NCBI RefSeq assembly: GCF_016741815.1
Contig: NZ_JAERRJ010000002.1
Coordinates: forward strand, 682,001 to 746,000
Reading direction: 5' to 3'
Length of the DNA: 64,000 nt
Origin: Nocardia acididurans
GTDB taxonomy: Bacteria > Actinomycetota > Actinomycetes > Mycobacteriales > Mycobacteriaceae
Shown: positions 8,328-16,961 of the stretch, piece by piece
Position numbering within the stretch: position 1 is the first letter of the stretch
Layout: every line of letters starts with the position of its first letter
Position numbers and translations under genes: made by a program
Notes under the pieces: generated by a model
Databases searched by the model: none
Told to the model about the DNA's origin: nothing
The model's input: the letters and a program-made list of their open reading frames with translations, nothing else

Positions 8328-8908
8328 CGGGTGGCTCCGTTCGCGAGATGGGTGTGCAGGTAGAGGTCGCGCAGCAGGCTGACTGCGGACAGATGGTGGA
8401 TGAGTTCACGGTGGATGTGCAGCACCAGGACCGCCATCGGCGCGTCGGGATAGGGCTCGGACGGGCCCGCCGGTTCGCGCAGACCGTCCGCGCCGAGGCC
8501 GCGGACCCCGGACATCCACGTGGCGAGCTGGGTTTCGAGCTGCTCGAGGGCCTGCTTCGCGGTGCCCGCGTACTCCCAGTCGTCATAGGAGGCCGCGGGA
8601 GCGCCGAAATGCGCGGCATTGCGGGCCGCGAGCACACCGACGATGACATGCCCGAGCTGCCAGGCGATCGTGGTGAACGGCGCCGGATCCGGTTGCGGGA
8701 AGGCGAAATCGATGGTGAAGTCGCCGCTGCCCGCCTGAATGGGTGCGGTCGAGGCGCCGCGCGGCGACACCGACCAGGCATTCGGCACCGGCGACCAGAA
8801 GTACTCGTCGTCGGTGAGGCCCTCGAGTCGTTGCCGGACCTGGTGATTCCAGTGGAACTCCCACTGGTCGCACAGGGCGGCGTTCCAGTTCAGTTCGTCT
8901 GCGTCCAT
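8324..8908 (-). CDS. DinB superfamily protein
   Basis: A 194-residue four-helix-bundle protein. Helix 1 contains QWEFHWNHQVRQRLEGL, followed by the YFWSPVPNAWSV segment seen in DinB_2 proteins. His residues that could form the metal triad occur in helix 1, in the WQLGHVIVG segment and in LHIHRELIHH. In actinobacteria such proteins are often thiol-dependent transferases or detoxifying enzymes; the substrate is unknown. It is the first gene of a DinB-VOC operon and is divergent from a WYL regulator. Confidence 0.85.
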   Translation of the reverse strand: MDADELNWNAALCDQWEFHWNHQVRQRLEGLTDDEYFWSPVPNAWSVSPRGASTAPIQAGSGDFTIDFAFPQPDPAPFTTIAWQLGHVIVGVLAARNAAHFGAPAASYDDWEYAGTAKQALEQLETQLATWMSGVRGLGADGLREPAGPSEPYPDAPMAVLVLHIHRELIHHLSAVSLLRDLYLHTHLANGATR

Positions 8909-8926
8909 GCGGCTACTCTGACAGCA

Positions 8927-8951
8927 ATAGCGGACAGGATCGGTCCGCTAT
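8927..8951. promoter_or_regulatory. Palindromic operator between DinB and WYL genes
   Basis: Perfect inverted repeat with arms ATAGCGGAC and GTCCGCTAT separated by 7 bases. It sits 19 bases from the DinB start and 26 bases from the WYL ATG. Its position in the divergent promoter region makes it the likely site where the WYL regulator controls both transcripts. Confidence 0.65.
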
Positions 8952-8976
8952 CTCGAAGAAACTCGGCGAGGTGGAG

Positions 8977-9966
8977 ATGGCGGGCGCTGACGACCGGGGC
9001 ACGACCGAACGGGTCCTCACCCTGCTCGGACTGCTGCAGCAGCGGCAGGTGTGGACCGGACCCGAACTGGCCGACCGGCTCGGGGTCACCGTGCGGACAG
9101 TGCGCCGGGATATCGAAAGACTGCGCACGCTGGGGTATCCGGTGCATGCCAGCCAGGGCGTGGGCGGGGGCTATCAGCTCGGTTCGGGGCAGGATCTGCC
9201 GCCGCTGCTGCTCGACGACGAGGAGGCCATCGCCACCGCCGTATCGCTGCTCGTCGGCGCGGGCGGCGCGCTCACCGGTGCGGGCGACGCGGCGCTGCGG
9301 GCACTGACCAAACTCGACCGGGTGCTGCCCGCCCGGCTGCGGCACGAAGTCCGGGCGCTGACCGAGGCGATCGAATCCTTCGACCGCAGGCACACTCCGG
9401 TCGATCCCGATTCACTCATGACACTGGCGCGAGCCTGCCACGACCAGCTCGAGGCGGGATTCGACTATCCCGCCGGGAACGGGGCGGCCCGCCGACGGGT
9501 CGAGCCCTACCGGCTGGTGGCCTCGGATCGGCGCTGGTATCTGCTCGCATACGATCTGGACCGGGACGACTGGCGCACCTTCCGGGTCGATCGAATGCGC
9601 GAAGTCGCCACCCGCACATGGCATTTCCGGCCCCGGCCCGCACCGGACGCGACGAGTTTCGTCCAGGAGAGCGTCGCCGCCCGCGTCTATCCGCGGCAGG
9701 CGCGCTTCCTCGTGCACGCACCCGCCGAGACCGTCCGCGCGCAGGTCCCTCCGGCAGCGGCCGTCGTCCGGCCGCGCGACGCCTCGTGCTGCGAAATCCT
9801 CAGTGGCGCGGCCAATCTCGACGGCGTGCTCCTGCACGTCCTACTGCTGGGCCATCCGTTCGAAGTACTCGAGCCACCCGAACTCGCCACCCGCTCCAGA
9901 ACTTTGGCGCAGCTGCTGCACGCCGCGGGCGCTGACGCGTCTAGCGGGTTCCCGCCGGGCTCGTGA
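8977..9966 (+). CDS. WYL-domain transcriptional regulator (HTH_11/DeoR-like)
   Basis: About 329 residues. The N-terminal winged helix (about 10-65) contains LADRLGVTVRTVRRDIERL and a GGGYQLGSG wing. A WYL domain at about 145-220 carries DRRWYLLAYD, and a C-terminal WCX extension follows. WYL proteins sense ligands, often nucleotides or single-stranded DNA, and commonly sit next to the DinB or VOC genes they control. I chose ATG 8977 because GAGG lies 5 bases before it; an in-frame GTG six bases upstream lacks such a site. Confidence 0.88.
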   Translation: MAGADDRGTTERVLTLLGLLQQRQVWTGPELADRLGVTVRTVRRDIERLRTLGYPVHASQGVGGGYQLGSGQDLPPLLLDDEEAIATAVSLLVGAGGALTGAGDAALRALTKLDRVLPARLRHEVRALTEAIESFDRRHTPVDPDSLMTLARACHDQLEAGFDYPAGNGAARRRVEPYRLVASDRRWYLLAYDLDRDDWRTFRVDRMREVATRTWHFRPRPAPDATSFVQESVAARVYPRQARFLVHAPAETVRAQVPPAAAVVRPRDASCCEILSGAANLDGVLLHVLLLGHPFEVLEPPELATRSRTLAQLLHAAGADASSGFPPGS

Positions 9967-10576
9967 ACGCCTCCAGGCCGGGCCCCTCGAGCTCCTCCAG
10001 CGCGACCCGGCGACCCGAGACCGCCAGCAGCAGCGCCAGGGCGGGCCCGGTCACCGTCGGCCCGGAACCGATGGTCAGATCGGAATCCGTTGCGACCAGC
10101 CGGATCCCGGACGCCAGCTCCCTGGCGCCGCCGAAGGAGGCCGAGGTGCGGGTCTGCAGGCGCAACGCCCTGGCGATGCCCTCCTCCGAATACGCGTGGG
10201 TCACGCCCAGCGGCCTGCGGATGTCCTCGCCGTGCACGATCTCCTCGACCAGCCGGGTGTCCAGCGGCGCGGGCGGAGTGGAGGTGCGGGTGGCGACGGC
10301 CCGCAGGCGTTCCAGCGTCTCCCGGGGCGTCGCGCCGCGGGACCGCTCGATACCGCGCTCGTTCTGCCGGTCGAAGTCGAACCGCGCCCGGACGAGCCCG
10401 GCCACGAAACCCAGCCGGGTCGTCAGCGCGGTATGCACCAGATGGGCCGCCACATCGTGCACCGTCCACCCGCCGCACAGCGAGGGCTGCTCCCACCGGT
10501 CGTCGTCGAGGCGGGCGAGATCCTCGATCAGCGCGGCCCGCTCGGCGTGCACCAGCGCCCAGACGTCGTCTTTCAC
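9941..10576 (-). CDS. Maleylpyruvate isomerase / mycothiol-dependent DinB family protein
   Basis: A 211-residue protein of the actinobacterial mycothiol-maleylpyruvate isomerase-like family (N-terminal DinB four-helix bundle, then an MDMPI C-domain). The signature WTVHDVAAHLVHTAL contains candidate metal-binding histidines. Mycothiol enzymes of this family isomerise or conjugate electrophiles; this one's substrate is unknown. GTG 10576 is chosen because AAAGGAG lies 5 bases upstream; the frame extends to 10774 without such a site. Its 3' end overlaps the WYL gene's end by 26 bases, tail to tail. Confidence 0.8.
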   Translation of the reverse strand: MKDDVWALVHAERAALIEDLARLDDDRWEQPSLCGGWTVHDVAAHLVHTALTTRLGFVAGLVRARFDFDRQNERGIERSRGATPRETLERLRAVATRTSTPPAPLDTRLVEEIVHGEDIRRPLGVTHAYSEEGIARALRLQTRTSASFGGARELASGIRLVATDSDLTIGSGPTVTGPALALLLAVSGRRVALEELEGPGLEAFTSPAGTR

Positions 10577-10632
10577 CGTGTCTCCTTTGTTCGGACACAG
10601 CTTGGGACGGAGTTCGGCGGGCGAATTAATCG

Positions 10633-11841
10633 CTACCAGTAGGGGTGGCGCTTCCCGTCGGTGTCGGCGAGGAACAGGACCGCGTCCGCACCGGGCAGAT
10701 CCCGCGGCCGCAGCGGGATGTGGCCGGGGAGCATGGGCGTCGAGGTTCCGGCCGATGCGGGCAGGGCGGCACACAGGGCCGGTGCGGGGAACAGGGCGCG
10801 GCGGCCGGTGGCCTCGGCGAGCAGGCGCTGCAGGGTCTCCGGATCACTCGACGGGCTGGCGTCGGTCGCCACGAACAGATAGCGGTCACCGAGTTCGAGT
10901 GCAGCGAATGCTCCTGCGGCGCACCAGTTCACAGCGTCATCGGCAATCGGCATGGTTGACTGCGTGCGCAGCAGATGCACATTGTGCGCGAAGACCAGGC
11001 TCGGTCCGCGCGACCGCTCGTGCGCGAGGACCGCGAACAGGTTGTCGGCCATCATCTCGGCGCGCACGCCGAGCAGGTTCGCCATGCGGTCGGGGCCGGG
11101 CGTCGCCATGGCCGCGTGATAGCGCAGCAGGCCGAGGGCGGTGCGGGCCTGCGCCAGTGCGTGGTCGTAGCCGATCGGGTCGGCGGGACGCAGGAACGGG
11201 GCCGCGCGCCGCAGTGCGCTCGCGAGATCGTCGGCGATGACTCGCAGTGCGCGGGCGCGGGCGGAGTTGCCGAGGGAGGCCGCGGCGTCGTACATGGCCG
11301 CCGCGTTCGACCACTCCGACTCCTCGCCCAGCAATGCGTCGAGGTCGCTGCCTGATTCCGGCCGCAGTGGCGCGGGCAGATAGGCGGTGACCTCGGTCAT
11401 CGCGTGCCGGGGGCTCGGCGCGCCCGCGTACTCGACCGGAGCCTCCATGCCGTAGAACCGAACACGATCCGCCGGCTCGTGCACCGCGTTGTACGCCCGC
11501 AGCCATGCGACCAGTTCACGGTTGCCGGGCACGTTGCCGAAGCCATGACTGAAGCCCGCGGCGAGCACGGTATCGAGATCTCCCGCGCCCCCGCTCACGT
11601 AGTCGTCGACGATCCGGGCGGCGAAGACATCCATCTCCAGCACGATCGAGCGGAATCCCCGTTCGACGAGATGGGCGAGAATCTCGTTGCGCAGCAACGG
11701 GAATGCCGCGATCCCGTGCGTCGGCTCTCCGAGCGCGAACAGGGCGGGCCCGCGCGCCAGTAGCTCGTCGAGGGCGCGGGCGAGACCGTCGGCGTCGTCC
11801 AGACCGCGGGCGATTCCGTGCAGTGTGATGGTGGTGGACAT
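10633..11841 (-). CDS. Erythromycin esterase family protein
   Basis: A 402-residue protein of the Ere/succinoglycan-biosynthesis family. The catalytic-type motifs ALGEPTHG (near residue 36) and SIVLEMD (near 66) and a later FAHNVHL segment correspond to the conserved Glu and His residues that open macrolide lactones. Whether it acts on macrolides cannot be told from sequence, since many family members have other substrates. It is transcribed away from a TioE-type MerR regulator, an arrangement expected for a drug-inducible resistance gene. Confidence 0.85.
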   Translation of the reverse strand: MSTTITLHGIARGLDDADGLARALDELLARGPALFALGEPTHGIAAFPLLRNEILAHLVERGFRSIVLEMDVFAARIVDDYVSGGAGDLDTVLAAGFSHGFGNVPGNRELVAWLRAYNAVHEPADRVRFYGMEAPVEYAGAPSPRHAMTEVTAYLPAPLRPESGSDLDALLGEESEWSNAAAMYDAAASLGNSARARALRVIADDLASALRRAAPFLRPADPIGYDHALAQARTALGLLRYHAAMATPGPDRMANLLGVRAEMMADNLFAVLAHERSRGPSLVFAHNVHLLRTQSTMPIADDAVNWCAAGAFAALELGDRYLFVATDASPSSDPETLQRLLAEATGRRALFPAPALCAALPASAGTSTPMLPGHIPLRPRDLPGADAVLFLADTDGKRHPYW

Positions 11842-11913
11842 GGGTGGGCACCCCTTTCGGAAGGAACTGCCCTCGACGCTATCGTTGAAGAATCGTGTGA
11901 AACCTGGGTCGCA

Positions 11914-11930
11914 ACTGCCCTGGTGGCAGT
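11914..11930. promoter_or_regulatory. Palindrome upstream of the MerR/TioE-type gene
   Basis: ACTGCCCTGGTGGCAGT, with six-base perfect arms (ACTGCC/GGCAGT) around five bases. It lies in the 115-base gap between the divergent esterase and MerR-type genes, 26 bases before the latter's start. It is a candidate operator for MerR-type regulation of both genes. Confidence 0.5.
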
Positions 11931-11956
11931 CACGAAACTCTCAAAGGAGGTGCGCT

Positions 11957-12670
11957 CTGCGCCCGATCGATCTGGCCCGCGAACACGGTCTGTCCGCGCA
12001 GGCGATCCGCAATTACGACGAGGCGGGCATCCTCCCGCCCACCGAGCGCACCGCCTCCGGCTACCGCCGCTACACGCCCCTGCACGCGCAGGCCCTGCGC
12101 ACCTTCCTCACACTGCGCCGCGGTCACGGGCATCAGCATGCCACCGCCATCATGCGCGCGATCAACACCGGCGACACCGAAGCCGCCTACCGCCGCGTCG
12201 ACGCCACGCACGCCGATCTGCTCACCGAACGCGATACCCGCGGCCAGGTCGCGAAAGCCCTTGCCGCGCTGGCCGATCCGCCGGAGATCCAGGGGCCGCC
12301 GCTGACGGTCGGTGAGCTGGCCCGGCGTCTCGACCTGCACCCGGCGACCCTGCGGGCGTGGGAATCCGAGGGCATCCTGCGACCGGAACGCGAACGGGGC
12401 ACCGGCTACCGGCACTACTCCCCGGCCGGTGTTCGCGACGCAGAGATCGCCCGCCAGCTCCGCCGCGGCGGATACCCGCTGCACCGCATCACCGAATTCC
12501 TCGACGCGCTCCGCGAGGCAGGCGGCACAGCGGAATTGAGCGTATTCCTCACCGCCTGGCAGCACCGCCTGACCACGCGCAGCCGCGACCTGCTAGCCGG
12601 TGCGGCCTGCCTCGACACCTATCTGAGCCTGCTCGAGCAGGCCGGTCAGCCGATCCCAATGCCGCTGTAG
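11957..12670 (+). CDS. TioE-type MerR family regulator (CTG start)
   Basis: About 237 residues containing two MerR-type winged helices. The first (about 1-70) reads RPIDLAREHGLSAQAIRNYD, then TASGYRRYTPLHAQAL. The second (about 115-185) reads LTVGELARRLDLHPATLRAW, then GTGYRHYSPAGV. The TioE family normally begins with the MRPIDLAREHG segment. Here that Met is encoded by CTG at 11957, six bases after a very strong AAAGGAGG. No ATG, GTG or TTG in the frame fits as well, so a CTG start is the best reading. TioE controls thiocoraline immunity, so a drug-responsive role beside the esterase is plausible. The 3' end overlaps the opposing hydrolase gene by 78 bases. Confidence 0.85.
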   Translation: MRPIDLAREHGLSAQAIRNYDEAGILPPTERTASGYRRYTPLHAQALRTFLTLRRGHGHQHATAIMRAINTGDTEAAYRRVDATHADLLTERDTRGQVAKALAALADPPEIQGPPLTVGELARRLDLHPATLRAWESEGILRPERERGTGYRHYSPAGVRDAEIARQLRRGGYPLHRITEFLDALREAGGTAELSVFLTAWQHRLTTRSRDLLAGAACLDTYLSLLEQAGQPIPMPL

Positions 12671-13360
12671 CCCAGCGGAATCGAAGGCATCGGTATCGGA
12701 CATGGTGAATCCGTGGATGGTTCCCGGATACACCTCCACGGTGTGGTCCACGCCCGCGGCGTCGAAAGCCCGCTCGAGCACCGCGATCTGCTCGACTGTC
12801 ATATCCGTCTCGGCCAGGCCGAGGTGCACCCGCGCGGTCAGCGTGGGCACCTGCAGATGTGGGCTGTCGGGTGCGTCGCTCACCAGCGTGAACGGATGGA
12901 ATCCGGCGACGGCGTCCACTCGTTCGGGATAGGCCGCCGCGGTCCGCAGCGCGAGCACGCTGCCGATGCAATACCCCACCACCCCAACGGTTCCGGTGCG
13001 AACCTCGGGCTGCTGGGCGAGGAATTCGAGATAGGCCCCGGCATCCCGCAGGATGCGCTCGACGCTGTGCTCCCGGACGAACGGCATCAGCGTGCCGATG
13101 AGGGTGCCGCGAATATCCTCGCCGACATGCTCGGGAATCTCGACCACGGGCGCTTCCCCGTGCCGGTAGTAGATATTGGGCACCAGCACGTAGTAGCCGT
13201 GCCGGGCCAGTTCGCGGGCCATGGTCTTCAGCACCGGCCGTGGGCCGAAGGCGTCGCTGTACAGCAATACGCCGGGAAAGTGGCCTCCCCCATCGGGATA
13301 GGCGACGAAAGCATCGGCGTCACCGCCCGGGGTGGAAATGCGCACCATCTCGGAATTCAT
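12593..13360 (-). CDS. Dienelactone hydrolase family protein
   Basis: A 255-residue alpha/beta hydrolase. The nucleophile is probably the Cys in VGVVGYCIGSVLAL (near residue 130), as in carboxymethylenebutenolidase. The late His is in YPGTIHGFTM. The family hydrolyses dienelactones or related esters in aromatic breakdown; the actual substrate is unknown. No aromatic pathway genes lie nearby. The last 78 bases overlap the end of the MerR-type gene on the other strand. Confidence 0.88.
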   Translation of the reverse strand: MNSEMVRISTPGGDADAFVAYPDGGGHFPGVLLYSDAFGPRPVLKTMARELARHGYYVLVPNIYYRHGEAPVVEIPEHVGEDIRGTLIGTLMPFVREHSVERILRDAGAYLEFLAQQPEVRTGTVGVVGYCIGSVLALRTAAAYPERVDAVAGFHPFTLVSDAPDSPHLQVPTLTARVHLGLAETDMTVEQIAVLERAFDAAGVDHTVEVYPGTIHGFTMSDTDAFDSAGLQRHWDRLTGLLEQAQIGVEAGRTG

Positions 13361-13384
13361 GAATTCTCCTGCCGTAGTTGATAA

Positions 13385-13396
13385 TTCAGAGCTGAA
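13385..13396. promoter_or_regulatory. Small AT-rich palindrome upstream of the hydrolase gene
   Basis: TTCAG-AG-CTGAA in a local AT-rich patch 24 bases upstream of the dienelactone hydrolase start. It could be an operator or part of the promoter; the arms are short, so confidence is low. Confidence 0.25.
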
Positions 13397-13520
13397 ATCA
13401 ATACGACAGCGGCGGGCTCCGCGCTCGAGCGCGGGCCGGTGCGGCGCTCAGGCGAGCACCGGGTCACCAATCCGTGTGTGGCACAGGGCCGTCCCGGTAG
13501 ACATCACCGCACAGCCTAGC

Positions 13521-14084
13521 TCATCGGGCGCGCTGGAAGCGAAGACAGGTGATGCGGGAGTTCAACGCGCGAGACTCCACCAGACGGAGGTCGAGCGGTT
13601 CGGGGAGCGGCGGGAAGTAGGGGGTGCCCGCGCCGAGGATGATCGGATAGACGAACAGGCGGTATTCGTCGATCAGGTCGTGTGCCATGGCAGTGGCGGA
13701 CAGGCCCGCGCCGCCGACCTCGATGGGACCCTCGCCCACCTGCTCGCGCAGCCGCGCCAGTTCGGTGGGGAAGTCGTCGGTGGCCAGCCGGGCATTGCCG
13801 GTGACGGAGGTCAGGGTCCGGGAGAAGACCACCTTGGGAACGGGGTTCCAGAGTTCGGCGAATTCCAGGGCGTCCTTGTCGTCGGCCATGGTTTGCTCGG
13901 CGGTTTCCCACACCAGCATGGTTTCGTACAGGGATCTGCCGATGAGACATCCGGCCAGCTCGCGGGTCTGGTCGATGTGGAAGCGGAAGATCTCCGGCTC
14001 GGGGGCGGACCAGCCGATGTCACCGCCCGGGCCGGCGATGTAGCCGTCGGCGGAGACAGCCATCGAGTAGATCAGGGGTTGCAT
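13521..14084 (-). CDS. Dihydrofolate reductase family (RibD C-terminal) protein
   Basis: A 187-residue single-domain protein. It starts with the DHFR-like strand IYSMAVSADGYIAG, has the LIGRSLYETM segment, and ends with a VYPIILGAGTPYF motif typical of RibD C-terminal-like reductases. It probably uses NAD(P)H to reduce a small heterocycle, but no substrate can be named. It is divergent from the DNA ligase gene across about 115 bases. Confidence 0.88.
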   Translation of the reverse strand: MQPLIYSMAVSADGYIAGPGGDIGWSAPEPEIFRFHIDQTRELAGCLIGRSLYETMLVWETAEQTMADDKDALEFAELWNPVPKVVFSRTLTSVTGNARLATDDFPTELARLREQVGEGPIEVGGAGLSATAMAHDLIDEYRLFVYPIILGAGTPYFPPLPEPLDLRLVESRALNSRITCLRFQRAR

Positions 14085-14199
14085 GGGGACTCCTCGGTTG
14101 TCCGGTATCGAAAGGTAGACGCCCCGGCGGCGGAAAACTCATCGATTCGACGGCAGTGTGTCGTGTGCGTGTCGGTCGGTATGGGTAGCGTCGGGTCCT

Positions 14200-16191
14200 G
14201 TGGAAACTGGGGAACATATCCAAGAGCTCGCGGATCGTATTGTGGCGCTGCGGGATGCCTACTATCAGGGATCGCCGCTGGTCGCCGATGCCGAGTACGA
14301 CGCGGTCGAGGACGAGCTGCGGTCGCTGATCGCGACGCATCCCGAGCTCGCGCCCGACCCGAATCCGCTGGAGCAGGTCGGCGCGCCCGCCGTGCTGCAC
14401 GCCCCGATCCGGCATGCCCGGCCCATGCTGTCGCTGGAGAAGTCGACCACGCCCGAGCAGGTCGCGGCCTTCTTCAACCGGTTTCCGGGCCAGTCCGTGG
14501 TGGTGATGCCCAAGCTCGACGGGCTGTCGCTGTCGCTGGTCTTCGAGGACGGGCGGCTGGCACGCGCGGTGACCCGCGGTGACGGCACCACCGGTGACGA
14601 TGTGACCATGCTGGTCCGCGCGCTGGTCGACGGTGTGCCCGAGCAGATCGACGCGCCGGGCCGGGTGGAGGTGCGCGGTGAGGCGGTCATGCTGCGGTCC
14701 ACCTTCACCGCCTACAACACGGCACATCCGGACAAGCCGCTGATCAACCCGCGCAATGCCGCCGCGGGCACACTGCGCGCCAAGGATCCGGCCACGGTGG
14801 CCGAACGTCGCCTGCAGTTCTTCGGCTTCGATCTGGACGCCGCCGCGGGCGGCACGGCCGTCGACCTCGAAGAGGGCCTGGCGGCCCTGGGCATCGCGGG
14901 CGCGCAGATGCGGCACTGCGACGACGCCGAGCAGGCGCAGGCCGCCATCACCGCGATCGAAGCGGGCCGCAACGCACTCGACTACGACCTCGACGGCGCG
15001 GTGTTGCGCCTGGCCGATCGAGACGCCTACGCGGCGGCCGGAACCCGCTCGAACTCCCCGCGCGGCGCGCTGGCGTACAAGTTCGCCGCCGAAGAGAAGA
15101 CCACCCTGCTGCGCGAGGTCATCTGGGATGTCGGCAAGACCGGCAAGATCGTCCCGGTCGCCTGGCTGGAGCCGGTGTTCGTGGGCGGCACCACCGTCAC
15201 CAAGGCCACCCTGGCCAACCAGGAGGTGATCAAGGCCCGCGATATCAAGGTCGGCGATACGGTGCTGGTGCGCCGCGCCGGCGATGTGATCCCGTTCGTG
15301 GCGGGCGTACTCGACGCCTCCCAGCGCACGGGGGCCGAACAGGAGATCGTCCCGCCCACGGTCTGCCCGTCCTGCGGGCAGCCGGTGACCGAGCAGGGCA
15401 ACAGCCGGGAACTGTTCTGCACCAACGTGTCCTGCCCCGCGCAGACGGTGCGCAGGCTCATCCACTGGGCCTCGCGGGCGGCGGCGGATATCGACGCCAT
15501 CGGGCAGGTGTGGATCGAACGCCTCGCCGAGGCGGGCATCCTCGAGAACCCGTCCGACTTCTACACGCTGACCAAGGAGCGCCTGCTCGAATTCGATCGC
15601 ATCGGCGAGATCTCCGCCCAGCGCATGATCGACTCGATCGATGCGAGTCGCGCGGTGGGCCTGCGCCGGGCACTCATCGGCCTGGCGATTCCGATGGCCT
15701 CCGACGGCACCGCCGCGCGTCTGGCACGCGCCGGATTCGGCACCCTCGAGGAGGTCGCCGACGCGGGCGAGGAACGTCTCGTCGCGGTGGACGATATCGG
15801 CCCGAAGGTGGCGGCCTCGCTGACCGCACACCTGACCCGCCTGCGCCCGGAACTGGAACGCCTGCGCGCCAACGGCGTCTCCCTGGACGTCCGCGACGAG
15901 GATCTACCCCCGGTCGTCGCGGCCGGCGCACCCCTGGCCGGTAAGACGGTGGTGATCACCGGCGCGATCAGCGACCCCCGTTCCGGTGAGAAGGTGGCCC
16001 GCCCCACCTTCCAGCGCCTGTGCGAAAAGGCGGGCGCCACCGCCGCGTCGTCCGTGTCCGCGACCACCGACATGCTCATCGCCGGTGCGGGCGTCGGCGC
16101 GAGCAAGCTCACCAAGGCGGAGAAACTCGGCGTCGAGGTGGTCGACCAGGGCGAGATCTGGAACCTGCTGATCGAGGCCCAGGTCGTCTGA
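14200..16191 (+). CDS. ligA: NAD-dependent DNA ligase (divergent LigA)
   Basis: About 663 residues with the full LigA order: Ia domain (about 5-60), nucleotidyltransferase with the AMP lysine in KLDG (near residue 106) and TRGDGTTGDDV, OB fold, a four-Cys zinc finger (CPSCG...CTNVSCPAQ), HhH repeats, and a C-terminal BRCT domain (LAGKTVVITGAISD). It seals nicks using NAD+. It looks divergent from housekeeping actinobacterial LigA: the NMN-binding Ia loop reads YYQGSPLVADAEYD, one residue short and missing the usual Asp before Pro, and the motif after KLDG is unusual. It may be a second ligase. GTG 14200 best fits the family start; in-frame GTGs exist upstream at 14158. Confidence 0.9.
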   Translation: METGEHIQELADRIVALRDAYYQGSPLVADAEYDAVEDELRSLIATHPELAPDPNPLEQVGAPAVLHAPIRHARPMLSLEKSTTPEQVAAFFNRFPGQSVVVMPKLDGLSLSLVFEDGRLARAVTRGDGTTGDDVTMLVRALVDGVPEQIDAPGRVEVRGEAVMLRSTFTAYNTAHPDKPLINPRNAAAGTLRAKDPATVAERRLQFFGFDLDAAAGGTAVDLEEGLAALGIAGAQMRHCDDAEQAQAAITAIEAGRNALDYDLDGAVLRLADRDAYAAAGTRSNSPRGALAYKFAAEEKTTLLREVIWDVGKTGKIVPVAWLEPVFVGGTTVTKATLANQEVIKARDIKVGDTVLVRRAGDVIPFVAGVLDASQRTGAEQEIVPPTVCPSCGQPVTEQGNSRELFCTNVSCPAQTVRRLIHWASRAAADIDAIGQVWIERLAEAGILENPSDFYTLTKERLLEFDRIGEISAQRMIDSIDASRAVGLRRALIGLAIPMASDGTAARLARAGFGTLEEVADAGEERLVAVDDIGPKVAASLTAHLTRLRPELERLRANGVSLDVRDEDLPPVVAAGAPLAGKTVVITGAISDPRSGEKVARPTFQRLCEKAGATAASSVSATTDMLIAGAGVGASKLTKAEKLGVEVVDQGEIWNLLIEAQVV

Positions 16192-16251
16192 GCGGTCGGA
16201 CGCCCTGCCCGCGGGTACCGGCGCAGCTCGTCATCCTGGCGCGCGGTATCG

Positions 16252-16803
16252 CTAGCGCTGGGGCGAGCCGTCCGGGCGGGGCGAATCGGGGTCGGTGCCC
16301 TGCACTCCGGCTGAGCCCTCACCGCTGCCGGAGTTGATTCTGCGTGGCCTGGGAGCGCGTCGGGGACCGTTCGCTCGGTTCTGTCGCATGGCCGCGAGAT
16401 CGACGACGCCGGCGTCGCGCTCGGGCCGGGCCGGTTCGTCGTCCGCGGCGGTGTGCCGTGGCAGTGCGCGGTCGGCGTCCGGTTCGGGAGGGGGATGGTG
16501 TGCCCGCCCGCGATCCTCCGGAAACCAGCCGGTCTCCTGTTCCAGTTCCGATCGCAACACCGGCCGGGTCGGTGCGGGATCGTAGGCGGACTGCGCCTCC
16601 GGATCCCAGGTTCGGCGCGGGCGCTCGGCTGTTCCCTCCGACATGCGGCGCGGGCGGCGCGGTAGGCGCGTCACATTGGATTTCGGGTCTCCCGGTTCCG
16701 GTGTTCCGGCTTCGGCGGCGCGTAAGCCCTCCAGTTTGCGCCGCAACCGTTCCACCACGTCGAATCTGTCTCCGCCGGATCCCGGCCCTTCTCTGTCCGA
16801 CAT
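16252..16803 (-). CDS. Arg/Pro-rich protein of unknown function
   Basis: I do not recognise this 183-residue protein. A short amphipathic segment near the start (FDVVERLRRKLEGLRAAEAG) is the only likely ordered part. The rest is rich in Arg, Pro, Asp and Glu and probably disordered. ATG 16803 has GGCGG eight bases upstream. The frame is open with normal high-GC wobble use on this strand, which supports coding, but a conserved counterpart would be needed to be sure. It lies between the ends of the ligA and tuf-like genes. Confidence 0.5.
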   Translation of the reverse strand: MSDREGPGSGGDRFDVVERLRRKLEGLRAAEAGTPEPGDPKSNVTRLPRRPRRMSEGTAERPRRTWDPEAQSAYDPAPTRPVLRSELEQETGWFPEDRGRAHHPPPEPDADRALPRHTAADDEPARPERDAGVVDLAAMRQNRANGPRRAPRPRRINSGSGEGSAGVQGTDPDSPRPDGSPQR

Positions 16804-16961
16804 AGAACTAGCCGCCGGCAGGCGCCACGGCACCCGCCGGATCCACGATTACCGCCACCCCGGTTCGACCCCCGAACTTCGTACTGCTTGTGTCGCTCAC
16901 CCCCGCATTCTCCCCCAAAAAAACGCTACCGATCGGTTAGGGGCTATAACGGGGGCGAAGT

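Noticed and set aside
16929..16938. ACCGATCGGT palindrome between the EF-Tu and Arg/Pro-rich genes
   Set aside because: Ten bases long and in no clear promoter position; short GC-rich palindromes are frequent here by chance.
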